A stretch of 64,000 nt of DNA from Thiomonas sp. X19 (lineage in GTDB: Bacteria; Pseudomonadota; Gammaproteobacteria; Burkholderiales; Burkholderiaceae_C). The stretch's first letter is position 1. Each line of letters starts with the position of its first letter. This document shows, piece by piece, positions 17,652 to 25,180 of the stretch. The position numbers and the translations under genes were made by a program. A model generated the notes under the pieces. It was not told the origin of the DNA, searched no databases, and saw nothing but the letters and a program-made list of their open reading frames with translations. The stretch is taken from the NCBI RefSeq assembly GCF_900089495.1, contig NZ_LT605203.1, positions 2,384,713 through 2,448,712 on the forward strand, in the 5' to 3' direction.

Positions 17652-19261
17652 CTAGGAGGCTGTCGGACTTGAACCCGAGCGAATCCGATTGATCAGTGCG
17701 ACGCGTTTTTTTTGACAGCGGCGCGCTGATCGAACGCTCTCGATGGTTGGCGAGACACTGTGAGGGCACATGGGGCGGCCTGGGGACTCGGTTTTGGCGT
17801 GGTCGGGGCGCACTATTGCCCTCACGCGGCTCGCAGGACGTGCATGCGCTTGATGTTCCAAGCCATGGTCACCAAGCTCCATTCGCCTTGTGCCTTGGCC
17901 AGCCCGCGCATGCTCATCTGGCGCCAACCCATCACTTGCTTGATGATGCCGAACACCGGCTCCACTGTCTGCTTGCGCAGGCCGTACAGGGCTCGGCCTG
18001 CTTGCGTGCCCAGGCGGTGTGCCATCTGCACGAGCGGATCCGTCGTCTGGGGCTCGGGCACATCGGGTGCAAAGCGCCCCATCACCGGCGTGTGATGCGA
18101 CTCCCGCTTGAGCGCCAGCAGCGGCTCGATACCCGCGTCGTTGCACGCGATCACGTTGGCTTGGCTGAAGAAGCCGTTGTCCGTGATGAGCGTGTGCACC
18201 TCGCCCAGCACCGCGGGTAACGCTTGGATCTGCTGCAGCGTAGGCACAACTTCGCGCTTGTCGTTGGATGCCTGGCTCACATGCTGGGTGATCACCATCA
18301 TCGTCGCGATGTCCACGCCGGCTTGTGCGTTGTAGCTTTGCTCGAAGCCCCCACCCGACACGGGCATGATGCGCGACTCTTCATCCGTGAGGTTGACCTG
18401 ATCGCTGCTCCGGGGGCCGGCCTCTGGCGGCTCAGGGTCCTTGCCGCGCGGCTTCTTGCCCGCCTCGCGCTGGGCTTGGCGCTTGGCGGTCTTGGCCTCG
18501 TACTCCTGCTGCTCGACCTGATGGCGTTCGCTGGCGCGCTGCTCGATCTTGGCCTTGGCCTGCGCGATTGCGCTCAAGCGATCTGCACGCAGGGCGATCT
18601 CCGCCGGCACATCCATGCCGTCGGGTACCGTCGCGCGGTCGCTGTTCTCTGCCAGCGCCAGCAGCGTTTGTACTTCCTGGCGCAGCTGCGCCTCGATCTT
18701 GTTGGCATGAGCCCACGACAAGGCCTTGTGCTTGCTGGCGTTGGCGTCGATCTTGGTGCCATCCAGCGCGATGTGTCCGAGCTTGAGCAGCTTCATCTCG
18801 CGCGCCAGAACCAGCACCTGCACGAACAGTGCCTCCACCTCCTTCAAGAAGCGGCGGCGGAACGTCGCCAGCGTGTCGTGATCGGGGTGGGTATTGGCCG
18901 CAACAAAGCGGAACGCCACCGAGTCGTAGGTCGCCCGCTCGATCTTGCGGCTGGAGTGCACGCCGTTGGCGTAGCCGTAGATCAGCAGGCCCAGCAGCAC
19001 CGCCGGATGGTGCGCCGCCGAGCCCCGGCCTGCGTACTGTCGGGCCAGATCGCCCAGATCAAGCTGCTCGATGACTTCGACCACGAAGCGCGCCAAGTGA
19101 TCAGTGGGCAGCCATTCGTCCACCGACGGTGGCAACAGATATGCGGTGTCTCGGTCAACAGGGACGAAGCGGCTCATCGGCTCGGGCTCTCGGTTGTGCA
19201 GCAGCAATTGTCTCGGATAGCGTCTTCATCCGGAAGACCGCAAAGTCCGACAGTCTCCTAG
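17652..19261 (-). mobile_element. IS1182-like insertion sequence, copy 1
   Basis: A 1610-bp element counting the CTAG at each end. Inside the CTAGs, the ends are imperfect inverted repeats of about 15 bp (GAGGCTGTCGGACTT on the left, GAGACTGTCGGACTT on the complement of the right). The CTAGs may be a palindromic 4-bp target duplication. It carries one transposase gene. It sits in the short region between the divergent exporter operon and the tolC-like gene, one base before the first ATG of the latter. A second copy of equal length and opposite orientation is at 62389-63998. Confidence 0.92.
17822..19177 (-). CDS. IS1182-family transposase, copy 1
   Basis: A DDE transposase of 451 residues from the ATG at 19177; a TTG 30 bases upstream is an alternative. 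The N-terminal DUF772-like domain is followed by the catalytic core, with the first aspartate in HIALDGTKIDANAS, the second in LITDNGFF, and the glutamate in VEPVFGIIKQVMGW. A charged Lys/Glu/Ala-rich insert at about residues 200-250 is typical of the family. The translated product is identical to that of the copy at 62473-63828. It is intact, so the element may be active. Confidence 0.94.
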   Translation of the reverse strand: MSRFVPVDRDTAYLLPPSVDEWLPTDHLARFVVEVIEQLDLGDLARQYAGRGSAAHHPAVLLGLLIYGYANGVHSSRKIERATYDSVAFRFVAANTHPDHDTLATFRRRFLKEVEALFVQVLVLAREMKLLKLGHIALDGTKIDANASKHKALSWAHANKIEAQLRQEVQTLLALAENSDRATVPDGMDVPAEIALRADRLSAIAQAKAKIEQRASERHQVEQQEYEAKTAKRQAQREAGKKPRGKDPEPPEAGPRSSDQVNLTDEESRIMPVSGGGFEQSYNAQAGVDIATMMVITQHVSQASNDKREVVPTLQQIQALPAVLGEVHTLITDNGFFSQANVIACNDAGIEPLLALKRESHHTPVMGRFAPDVPEPQTTDPLVQMAHRLGTQAGRALYGLRKQTVEPVFGIIKQVMGWRQMSMRGLAKAQGEWSLVTMAWNIKRMHVLRAA

Positions 19262-19262
19262 C

Positions 19263-20726
19263 ATGGAAACCGGTCAGACCGCGCCCGAACCTGCGCCATT
19301 CGCCGATATGCGCAACCATCCTTCCACGCATCCGCAACACCTCGGACCGCCCTGCCCGAGGGCTTCGGCCGGGCGGCGCCGGCAGGCCGGGAAAGCGTTG
19401 GCGCTGGCGCTGGGCGTGGGCGTGGCCGGCGCGGCCCGTGCCGAAACCTTGATTCAGGTCTTCGCCCAGGCGCAGCAATACAGCCCGGCACTGCGCAGTG
19501 CGCAAGCCAACTACCAGGCCGCGCTGTCCCGCGTGCCGCTGGCCAGGTCGCGTCTGCTGCCGCAAATCGCCGCCGGAGCCAGCCTGAGCGGCAACGCGCA
19601 GAACAACAGCGAGAATCCATTGCTGCAACGCTTCGGCTTTCCCACCCGCTGGGACTATGTCGCCCGCGACATCAACCTCACCGCAACCCAGGCGCTGTAT
19701 CGCCCGGCCGACGGCATCGGCGTGAGCCAGGCTGACATCGGCGCGCGCATCGCCTACACCCAGCTGGCGCAGGAAAACCAGCACCTGATGGTGCGGGTTG
19801 CGGCAGCCTACTTCGACGTGCTGGCGGCGCAGGACAGCCTGCGTTCCCTGCAGGAGCAAGACAAGGCGATCGTCCGGCAGCTGGAATCGGCCAAGCGCAA
19901 TTTCGCCGCCGGCAACGGCACCATCGTCGACGTGCGCGACGCGCAGGCGCGCGACGACCTGACCGGGGCCCGGGTCATCGCCGCGCAAAACCAGGTCGCG
20001 CTGGCGTACTCGGCCCTGCAGCAGCTCACCGGCCGCATGCCCGGCCGGCCCGCCGGGCTCATGTCCGACATCCGCTTGCCGGCCCCGGCTGGCGACGCGC
20101 AAAGCTGGGCGCAAGCGGCGGAAAACCGCAACCTGGCGGTCGAGCAGGCCAGGCTCGCGGTGGACGACGCGCGGCTGGAGGCGAAAAAGGCCGCAACCGG
20201 CAGGCTGCCGACGGTGGACGCCTATGCCCGGCTGGACCATGCCAGCACCAGTGGCGGCAGCAATCTGTTTCCCTTCGGCAACCGGGCGGACGTCGCGTCG
20301 ATCGGGGTGCAGATCCAGGTGCCCATCTTCACCGGTCATGGCGTGCAAAGCCATGTGCAGGAAACGGCGCACCTGCTCGACAAATCCCAGGCCGATCTCG
20401 ACACGGCCACGCTTGCCGCGGCGCAGAGCGCGCGAGCGGCTTATCTGGGCCTGGAATCGGGCCGCGCCCAGGTCAAGGCGCTGCAGGCGGCTGTCCAGTC
20501 GAGCCAAAGCTCGCTGCAGGCCAACGAGACGGGCTACAAGGTTGGCGTTCGCGTGAACATCGACGTGCTCAACGTCTTGTCGCAATTGTTCGAGGTCAAG
20601 CGCCAGGCCGACAAGGCCCGCTACGACGTGTTGGTCAGCGACCTCAAGCTCAAGTTCGCCGCCGGTGAACTCAGCCAGCAGGACCTGGACGCCGTCAACG
20701 CCCTGCTGCAGCCGGATGTTCCCTGA
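19263..20726 (+). CDS. TolC-family outer membrane efflux protein
   Basis: The outer-membrane channel of the exporter, 487 residues. An unusually long N-terminal leader ends in a signal-peptide-like stretch (GKALALALGVGVAGAARA before ETLIQ). Two OEP repeats of alternating helices follow, with Ala-rich coiled coils such as the segment from QARLAVDDARLEAKKA. The first ATG (19263) abuts the IS. The ATG at 19308 also leaves a full signal peptide and may be the native start. Divergent from the exporter operon 17550-12435, it very likely completes that tripartite pump. The IS may have replaced or disturbed its promoter. Confidence 0.9.
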   Translation: METGQTAPEPAPFADMRNHPSTHPQHLGPPCPRASAGRRRQAGKALALALGVGVAGAARAETLIQVFAQAQQYSPALRSAQANYQAALSRVPLARSRLLPQIAAGASLSGNAQNNSENPLLQRFGFPTRWDYVARDINLTATQALYRPADGIGVSQADIGARIAYTQLAQENQHLMVRVAAAYFDVLAAQDSLRSLQEQDKAIVRQLESAKRNFAAGNGTIVDVRDAQARDDLTGARVIAAQNQVALAYSALQQLTGRMPGRPAGLMSDIRLPAPAGDAQSWAQAAENRNLAVEQARLAVDDARLEAKKAATGRLPTVDAYARLDHASTSGGSNLFPFGNRADVASIGVQIQVPIFTGHGVQSHVQETAHLLDKSQADLDTATLAAAQSARAAYLGLESGRAQVKALQAAVQSSQSSLQANETGYKVGVRVNIDVLNVLSQLFEVKRQADKARYDVLVSDLKLKFAAGELSQQDLDAVNALLQPDVP

Positions 20727-20732
20727 ACCCTG

Positions 20733-20756
20733 GAGCGCCGCGCGCGAGCGGCGCTC
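20733..20756. terminator. hairpin between convergent genes
   Basis: A perfect 9-bp stem (GAGCGCCGC / GCGGCGCTC) with a 6-base loop lies between the stop of the tolC-like gene and the stop of the convergent Crp/Fnr gene. There is no clear T-run on either side, so it is a weak or Rho-assisted terminator candidate. Confidence 0.5.
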
Positions 20757-21519
20757 AGACGTGGATGGGCGATTTCCAGGCGAAGGGTTTGGTCTCGCCG
20801 TCCAGCCAGGCCTGCAGGACATCGGACTTTCGGAGCGTGACCCGTTTCCTGTCGATCAGCACGACGCCGGCCTTGCTCAGCTGGCTCAGCAGACGGCTGA
20901 CGGTCTCCATGGTCAGGCCCAGATAGCTGCCGATGTCTTCGCGGGTCATCGGCAGGGTGAACGAGCCGGCGGCCAGCCCGCACGCAGGCGCGTGGGCGGC
21001 CATTTGCAGCAAAAAATAGGCAATCTTCTGGGTGCTGCACATGCTGCCGAGCATGAACTGATCGCGCTTGGCCAGCGCAAGGCGCTCGGACATAGAGTCC
21101 AGCAAATGCTCCAGGAACTCGGGCGACTCCCGCGCCAACGCCTCGATGGCATGCCAGGAAAATTCGTACGCCTCGGTCGGCTCCAGGGCGATGAGATCGG
21201 TGAGGCAGGTCTTTTCGGCAAACCCGCTCAGCCCCAGCAATTGCCGCGGCCAGTGAAAGGCGATGATTTGCTGGCCGCCGTCCTCCCCCAGGAAGACCGA
21301 TTTGAACGAGCCCTTGCACACCGCATACAGATGCCGGAAAGCCGCGCCGGCGTGGAGCAGCGTCTCGCCGTGCGCCACCTGGATGCGATGGACCGCCAGC
21401 AGGCGCAGGCGCGCCCGCAAATGCGCAGAGAGGCCCAGTGGCAGGCAGTCTTCGCAAGCGCCGGAACCGGGAAGGATGGATGCCGCAGAAATCGGAATGC
21501 GATTCATATGCCGCCGCAT
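20755..21519 (-). CDS. Crp/Fnr-family transcriptional regulator
   Basis: A 254-residue regulator with an N-terminal cyclic-nucleotide-type beta-roll (about residues 30-150), a dimerisation helix and a C-terminal winged helix (about 185-245). Its recognition helix contains ETVSR, the FNR-type residues that read TTGAT half-sites. Compared with E. coli FNR it keeps only two Cys of the N-terminal cluster (Cys22, Cys25 in GACEDC). It lacks the third N-terminal Cys and the distal Cys (a Tyr stands near that place). It therefore probably does not hold an FNR-type [4Fe-4S] cluster with the usual four ligands. An ATG at 21507 is an alternative start. FNR-type boxes lie before phaC and the phasin gene. 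Confidence 0.88.
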   Translation of the reverse strand: MRRHMNRIPISAASILPGSGACEDCLPLGLSAHLRARLRLLAVHRIQVAHGETLLHAGAAFRHLYAVCKGSFKSVFLGEDGGQQIIAFHWPRQLLGLSGFAEKTCLTDLIALEPTEAYEFSWHAIEALARESPEFLEHLLDSMSERLALAKRDQFMLGSMCSTQKIAYFLLQMAAHAPACGLAAGSFTLPMTREDIGSYLGLTMETVSRLLSQLSKAGVVLIDRKRVTLRKSDVLQAWLDGETKPFAWKSPIHV

Positions 21520-21586
21520 GGTAAGCCATGCATCGGCGCGGTTCGGACAGCCAGGCGGTGCGGATCCGGGCGGGGTTTCCGGCAGT

Positions 21587-22062
21587 TCAGGCCGCGCACG
21601 GACGTAGCGGGTGGACGATGAGCACGGGAATCGGGCTGACCCTCGCCACGCCTTCGGCCGCGCTGCCCAGCAGCAGGTGGCGCACCCGCTGCGGCCATGG
21701 CTGCCGACGACGATGGGATCGGCGTCCCATGCTTTCGCATCCGCCGCGATGGCATCGGCAACGCGCGGGCTTGGCGGCTCGGTTTCGGCGATCGCGGTGC
21801 AGGCGTCTGCCCCATTGCGTGGCCTTCCTCATCCGGCCGTCCAGCATGAGGCAGGCATCGTTGTCCATCACCTGCAGCAGGCTGGGCACGGCGCCGATGA
21901 AGCCGTTGTTGTCGATCACGCTGAGAAAGCGCACCGCAGCCTTGTGCCCCCGGGCCAGCGCGATGGCGTGTTCTGCGGCGGTCTGTGCCGTGCTGCTGGG
22001 GCGTCGAGGGGAACGAGGATTTTGGTGTAGGGCGACAGGGTCGTGACCCGCTTGAGGTTGGA
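21587..22062 (-). pseudogene. universal stress protein (UspA family), frameshifted
   Basis: Pieces of one UspA-like protein lie in successive reading frames on the minus strand. YTKILVPLD is in the first frame, then STAQTAAEHAIALARG through FLSVIDNNGF in the second. The run ending DPIVVGSHGRSG is in a third, and VRHLLLGSAAEGVARVSPIPVLIVHPL is in the last. At least three indels are needed, and no ATG precedes the first piece. The ATP-binding signature G-x2-G-x9-G(S) is split by the last shift. Several independent lesions make a single sequencing error unlikely. It lies in the putative FNR-type island, where such stress proteins are common. Confidence 0.8.
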
Positions 22063-22066
22063 ATTT

Positions 22067-22573
22067 TCAGGATGGCCTATGGTTCGGCGCGCGCTTGGAC
22101 TGCGCCGCATGGCTCTTGCTGGTCTTCTTCGGCTTTCCCGGCGCGGCCTCTTCAGCCATGCCGGTGGAGCCGGGGCCTGCTCCGGGAAAATCGCCCAGCA
22201 TGCGCTCCTTGGCCCTGAAGTACTGTCGCGCGTGCATGGCAAGCTGGCCGTCCGTCGGGTGGTCCACGGTTTCAAGCCCCAGCACACGCTGCGCGACGGC
22301 CGGATCGTGATGCAGCATGTGCTTGAACAGTGCCAGCTTGGCCTGGCCGGGGCCGGTGATCAGGATTTCCTGCGCATCGGCAAGCGCCAGCGCGATGCCG
22401 TGGTAGTAGGGCTGGTCTTCCTCGGCCTTGCCTGGACCGATGGTGCCGCGCTTGTGATGCACATGGGGATTTCCGGCGGCCTCGACGATGGCCTTTTCAA
22501 CGTCCTCGGCGTCGATGAACAACACATGAGCCTGGGCATGATCGACCCAGACGACGGCGTGACGATGCGACAT
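22067..22573 (-). CDS. conserved small protein annotated elsewhere as translational machinery protein
   Basis: A 168-residue soluble protein starting MSHRHAVVWVDHAQAHVLFI at a strong SD (AAGGAG). The body has a pattern of conserved His/Asp pairs, then ITGPGQAKLALFKH and LGLETVDHPTDGQLAMHARQYF, which resembles the eRF1/Pelota-type domain of the so-called translational machinery proteins of Burkholderiales. The last 40 residues are a low-complexity Lys/Pro/Ala tail. Function is not established. It lies between two pseudogenes (usp and a phaB-like remnant), so it is an intact survivor in a decaying stretch. The name comes from memory of family annotations. Confidence 0.65.
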   Translation of the reverse strand: MSHRHAVVWVDHAQAHVLFIDAEDVEKAIVEAAGNPHVHHKRGTIGPGKAEEDQPYYHGIALALADAQEILITGPGQAKLALFKHMLHHDPAVAQRVLGLETVDHPTDGQLAMHARQYFRAKERMLGDFPGAGPGSTGMAEEAAPGKPKKTSKSHAAQSKRAPNHRPS

Positions 22574-22647
22574 GTCGACTCTCCTTTCAAAAAACACGCA
22601 ATGCGGTTGCGCGCCGCACGGGCTCGGTCCGATCCGGCCTCCTGCGG

Positions 22648-22935
22648 TCAGACCAGTGACTGCCCGCCGTTGATGCTCAGCGTGGAGCCGGTGATGAAGC
22701 CCGACTGCTCGCGTCGATGAGAAACACCACCGCGCGGGCGATCTCGGCGGGTTGGGCCAGCCTGCCCACCGGTATTTGCGCGACGACGCCTTCCAGCACC
22801 TTGGGATCCACGGCGGCCACCCTGTTGAAGCAGGCGTCGAAGTCGCTGGCGTCCCATGGGCAGGCGGCGATGGCCGTGGCATCCCTGAATGCCTTCGCCG
22901 CCACCTCGTTGCCACGGGCTAGGAAGGCGGGCCAT
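22648..22935 (-). pseudogene. phaB/fabG-like short-chain dehydrogenase remnant
   Basis: An N-terminal SDR piece (ARGNEVAAKAFRDATAIAA, then DASDFDACFNRVAAVD) runs directly into a C-terminal piece (PKVLEGVVAQIPVGRLAQP, then AEIARAVVFLI). The whole catalytic centre with the Ser-Tyr-Lys triad is missing. A frameshift follows before SGFITGSTLSINGGQSLV and the stop. The glycine-rich NAD(P) motif at the start is also lost. The C-terminal pattern fits acetoacetyl-CoA reductases (PhaB) or FabG. Its place next to the phasin gene favours a former phaB. Confidence 0.75.
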
Positions 22936-22945
22936 GACCGCGTTT

Positions 22946-23578
22946 TCAGGCCGCTCGCTTGCGAGCGTGGGGGCGTGGCGCTGCAGCATGTTTCGTCACC
23001 GCTTGTGTCGGATTCCGCACGTTGTCGGCCATGATCTTGACCGCGTTGCCCTGCGACTCCTGCATCACCTCCAGAGCCTGCGTGGTGAAGTTCATGAAGC
23101 TTTGCATCAGGCTTGCCGCCGGGGTGCGCCCCCAGGAGTCCGCCAGCGGACTCGTCCCGTGGCTGCCAAGAAAACTTGGGAGCGGCCCCGCGTTTCCTTG
23201 CGCATGTGGACGCTTGCTGTCGTCGACCGCCATGGTCTCACGCAGGGCTTGCTGCATGCGCAACAAGCCCTGGTTCATGGCATCGGCCAGTTCCGCCTGG
23301 GTCGTGCCGGCAATTTCAGCCAGTCGCTGGGCATAGGCCAAGGCCTTCTGACCGTTGGCCTGCGCCGGATTGCCGGTCTGGACTCGCATCCACTGCGGCA
23401 CGTCACGCGCGGACACTGCGGCACGCATGGCCTCGGCGCCGTCGTGTGTGGCATCGCGCAGCATTTGCAGATTGAGCCGGGCCACTTGTTCGAAGCCATG
23501 CATGACTTTCTCGGCCATGCCGGCCATGGACTCCAACTCCGCCTTCTGCACCGCCTGAATCTGCTCACGGGTCTGCAT
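22946..23578 (-). CDS. phasin family protein
   Basis: Coats and stabilises PHA granules. The product is 210 residues and nearly all helical. The N-terminal half matches phasins (ESMAGMAEKVMHGFEQVARL, then LNLQMLRDA). A second helical block follows (SLMQSFMNFTTQALEVMQES, then QGNAVKIMADNV), with a basic tail. Between them, about residues 131-151 (roughly GPLPSFLGSHGTSPLADSWG) are encoded by an in-frame 63-bp dispersed repeat and look unlike a phasin. A perfect FNR-type box lies upstream. The gene sits 10 bp before the phaB-like remnant. Confidence 0.85.
   Translation of the reverse strand: MQTREQIQAVQKAELESMAGMAEKVMHGFEQVARLNLQMLRDATHDGAEAMRAAVSARDVPQWMRVQTGNPAQANGQKALAYAQRLAEIAGTTQAELADAMNQGLLRMQQALRETMAVDDSKRPHAQGNAGPLPSFLGSHGTSPLADSWGRTPAASLMQSFMNFTTQALEVMQESQGNAVKIMADNVRNPTQAVTKHAAAPRPHARKRAA
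23126..23188. repeat. 63-bp dispersed hairpin repeat inside the phasin gene
   Basis: Read on the minus strand it begins GGGCCGCTCCCAAGTTT and ends CTGGGGGCGC, as at 14688-14750, and has the same total length. The interior differs but keeps a hairpin in the same place (GAGTCCGC-TG-GCGGACTC, 8-bp perfect stem). Being 63 bp, it adds 21 codons without breaking the phasin frame. Confidence 0.7.
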
Positions 23579-23613
23579 CGCCGTTCTCCCGGAAAACGTG
23601 GAATAACGCGCCC

Positions 23614-23654
23614 AGTATGCGCGCGATGATTCAAACTTCCTTGATCGACATCAA
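23614..23654 (-). promoter_or_regulatory. FNR-type box plus -10 element upstream of the phasin gene
   Basis: TTGATCGACATCAA at 23641-23654 is a perfect match to TTGAT-N4-ATCAA. On the minus strand CATACT (complement of 23614-23619) lies about one base from the position expected for a -10 hexamer of a class II promoter. The phasin start is about 70 nt from the box centre, close to the 63 nt at phaC. Use of the site is inferred. Confidence 0.7.
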
Positions 23655-23676
23655 GCCTCGCCCAGACCTGGCGCTC

Positions 23677-23715
23677 CGGCGGCCGTGGGGCCGCCGCGCG
23701 CTTCTTTCTTTCTTG
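23677..23715 (+). terminator. GC hairpin followed by a T-rich run
   Basis: A perfect 8-bp stem (CGGCGGCC / GGCCGCCG) with a 4-base loop is followed on the plus strand by CGCGCTTCTTTCTTTCTTG. No plus-strand gene ends here, so it may instead end the minus-strand channel transcript poorly, or insulate it from antisense transcription. Confidence 0.35.
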
Positions 23716-23817
23716 ATAGGCCGATGTGGGGCACCAGCGCAAGGGCGGGTTGGCGGATTGCGGCAGAGCGCGGCGCGGGGCCATCAGGCGCGTGCCGCGC
23801 ACGTTGCGCAGCCCGCT

Positions 23818-25158
23818 TCAGTTCTGCGCGAACAGCAGCTTGGAGACCGTGTCGTTGTCGATGGGCTCGTCGAACAGGGTGCGCACCAGCAGGTCGCTGC
23901 CCAGCACCTGCGGGGCGAACAGCATGTCGGGCTGCACGCGGCGAATTTTCGCCAGATGGCGGGCGTCGTTCACGCCGGCGATGGTCTTCACCCCTGGCGC
24001 CAACTCCTTCACCGCGAGCACGGCGAAGGCGTTCTCGGCATCGTCGTCGCGCAGGGTGAGCACGGCCTTGGCCAGGGGCACGCCAGCCTGCTCCAGAATC
24101 TCGTTGCGGGTGGCGTCGCCGACGATGACGTCCGCATCGTCCGGATAGGGCGATGGTTTGCCGGGCGGGGCGATGATCGTGACCGGCACGTTGCGGCCAC
24201 GCAGCTCTTTCCACAGCGTGTAGGCCAGACTCGAGACCCCGATGATGACGTAATGGTTGCGGCGATTTTCGCGGTGCATCCTGCCCTCCAGAGCACGTTT
24301 CAAGCTGCCGCCCACCAGCGGCCCAATGACCACCGACAAGGTGGTGGCGAAGACGGTGATGCCCAACACAATCAGCGAGACGGTGTACATGCGCGCTTCC
24401 ACCGTTCGGGGAACGATGTCGCCATAGCCCACGGTGGACATGGTTTCCACGGCGTAATAAAACGCCGTGGGCAGGGTGCGGATGGGCGGCGTATAGCCGG
24501 CGCCGAACCACAGGCTGCCGAGCACGCCGTAAATGAGCAGGCTGCCAATGCCCAGCAGCGCGAACAGCGAACTCGCAGCCAGGCTGCTGCGGTCGAAGCG
24601 CCTGGCGTAGACCGCCAGCACGACGATGAGCAGCGCGGCAATCACGAACACGGTGTTCGGCTTGTGGGCGTACCACAGCGCCAGGCCCGCCGACAGCAAG
24701 GCCAGCAGCAGGGTGATGACCCAGGCCACGCGTGCGCGCAGCAACAGGCCCAGGGCCATGAGCATCAGGCCGAAGCCGATGAACACGCGCGGGATGACGG
24801 CCAGGTTGGCCACGCTGGCGATGGAATCGGCGCCATGCTCCAGCAGCCCGTGCAAAGCAGTGAGCAGCGGGAAGAACTGCGGACGCACCTGCAAGGCCCC
24901 GCAGCTGGCCGCCAGCAGCGCCGCCAGCACTTGCGGGCCCTGCTCGCGCCACATTTTCATCAGCCAGCGCAAGGCTGCGACCAAACGCGCACGCAGGCGA
25001 TACGGCCAGGCTGCCTTGCGCAGCGCAGCGGGATCGGGCGCCGAGGGCGGCGGCCCGGAGGGCGGCGCAGGCGGCGGCGCCAAGCTGCCGGCTGGCGTCG
25101 CGGGCAACGGCGCATCTGGGTCGAGCACCGGGTCCAGCGTCGGCTCGGGCGGTGCCAT
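23818..25158 (-). CDS. Kch-like potassium channel with TrkA-N (RCK) domain
   Basis: A 446-residue ion channel. A Pro/Ala-rich N-terminal tail (about residues 1-45) is followed by six membrane segments. The pore helix and selectivity filter TVGYGD fall at about 242-247. A cytosolic Rossmann RCK/TrkA-N domain follows (HYVIIGVSSLAYTLWKEL, then VGDATRNEILEQAGV). This layout matches E. coli Kch and related channels. The ATG at 25158 has GGAG nine bases upstream. It is the last gene of a minus-strand operon with wrbA, DUF2069 and the FAD-oxidase. Confidence 0.88.
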   Translation of the reverse strand: MAPPEPTLDPVLDPDAPLPATPAGSLAPPPAPPSGPPPSAPDPAALRKAAWPYRLRARLVAALRWLMKMWREQGPQVLAALLAASCGALQVRPQFFPLLTALHGLLEHGADSIASVANLAVIPRVFIGFGLMLMALGLLLRARVAWVITLLLALLSAGLALWYAHKPNTVFVIAALLIVVLAVYARRFDRSSLAASSLFALLGIGSLLIYGVLGSLWFGAGYTPPIRTLPTAFYYAVETMSTVGYGDIVPRTVEARMYTVSLIVLGITVFATTLSVVIGPLVGGSLKRALEGRMHRENRRNHYVIIGVSSLAYTLWKELRGRNVPVTIIAPPGKPSPYPDDADVIVGDATRNEILEQAGVPLAKAVLTLRDDDAENAFAVLAVKELAPGVKTIAGVNDARHLAKIRRVQPDMLFAPQVLGSDLLVRTLFDEPIDNDTVSKLLFAQN

Positions 25159-25180
25159 CAGCAACTCCAGGAAGCCGGGC

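Noticed and set aside
20755..21519. Calling the Crp/Fnr protein a true oxygen-sensing FNR
   Set aside because: Only two of the four cysteine ligands can be matched, so the sensing mode is left open although the DNA-recognition helix fits.
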